6,362 nucleotides of DNA, taken from the NCBI GenBank assembly GCA_937875605.1, contig CALLXZ010000254.1, forward strand, positions 1-6,362. The letters are read 5' to 3'. A program made the position numbers and the translations under genes. This stretch comes from an uncultured Moheibacter sp. Its GTDB lineage: Bacteria > Bacteroidota > Bacteroidia > Flavobacteriales > Weeksellaceae. The notes beneath the pieces were generated by a model, which was not told where the DNA came from, did no database searches, and saw only the letters and a list, made by a program, of their open reading frames with translations. Below are positions 6,239 through 6,362 of the stretch, in pieces. Numbering within the stretch: position 1 is the first letter of the stretch; every line of letters begins with the position of its first letter.

Positions 6239-6246
6239 CAAAGTTA
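6239..6246 (-). promoter_or_regulatory. Putative -7 promoter element of the DoxX-like gene (and dnaG)
   Basis: On the minus strand this reads TAACTTTG, an exact TAnnTTTG match, 21 bases from the ATG. Transcription would start near 6233, leaving a leader of about 16 bases. No strong -33 element is seen. The upstream terminator at 6309-6339 makes a separate promoter here necessary. Confidence 0.55.
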
Positions 6247-6308
6247 TGAATAAGTATTGAGATATGATTTTCTTCTTTTCCAATTGAATTGTATGTGTTT
6301 GAAAGAAT

Positions 6309-6339
6309 AAAAAAGGAGAAAACTTTCCAGAATTCTCCT
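6309..6339 (-). terminator. Rho-independent terminator of a minus-strand gene beyond the right edge
   Basis: Read on the minus strand, AGGAGAA (6339-6333) pairs perfectly with TTCTCCT (6320-6314) around a 12-base loop that can form two further inner pairs. It is followed by a run of six T (6314-6309). Orientation by the T-tract shows it ends transcription coming from the right, so a minus-strand gene should end shortly beyond 6362. It separates that gene from the DoxX-dnaG unit. Confidence 0.7.
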
Positions 6340-6362
6340 CTTATCAATTTAAAAATTTAAAA

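Noticed and set aside
1..6362. CRISPR array, insertion sequence, toxin-antitoxin, phage defence or other accessory system
   Set aside because: No spacer-repeat array, transposase, terminal repeats or small paired toxin-like genes are seen; the genes are core respiration, envelope and replication functions.

Overview
The window looks like core chromosome from a member of the Flavobacteriia (Bacteroidota). The support is AT-rich DNA, three matches to the Bacteroidota -7 promoter element TAnnTTTG at plausible distances from genes, mostly weak or absent Shine-Dalgarno sites, signal peptides ending just before Gln, and a flavobacterial-type alternative complex III (ACIII) gene pair. The genus cannot be fixed from this sequence.

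Layout. Positions 1-2449 (minus strand) hold the start of an ACIII operon: actA, a six-heme membrane cytochrome c, then 20 bases later actB, a Tat-exported molybdopterin-oxidoreductase-like subunit that runs off the left edge. A 281-base divergent promoter region follows (2450-2730). It has a consensus -7 element on each strand and a perfect 8-bp dyad just upstream of the actA element. On the plus strand, 2731-3755 holds two tandem paralogous genes for exported SPOR-domain proteins with a shared three-cysteine pattern. On the minus strand, 3844-5778 is dnaG (DNA primase) and 5831-6217 is a small DoxX-like four-helix membrane protein that probably leads a doxX-dnaG transcription unit. A rho-independent terminator near the right edge closes a minus-strand gene lying beyond the window.

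How the parts work together. ActA and ActB belong to a membrane complex that oxidises menaquinol and passes electrons through c hemes to a periplasmic carrier or directly to cytochrome oxidase. The SPOR proteins are divergent neighbours with a probable envelope or peptidoglycan role; a functional link to ACIII is only inference. DnaG makes primers for replication and is unrelated to the respiratory genes.

I see no mobile element, CRISPR array, RNA gene or clear new multi-gene system. The most notable points are: a DnaG whose four zinc ligands are all replaced while the rest of the motif is kept; 7-base-period ladders in three intergenic gaps; the matched cysteines of the SPOR pair; and the mono-heme plus penta-heme architecture of ActA. 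No intergenic stretch exceeds 300 bases.
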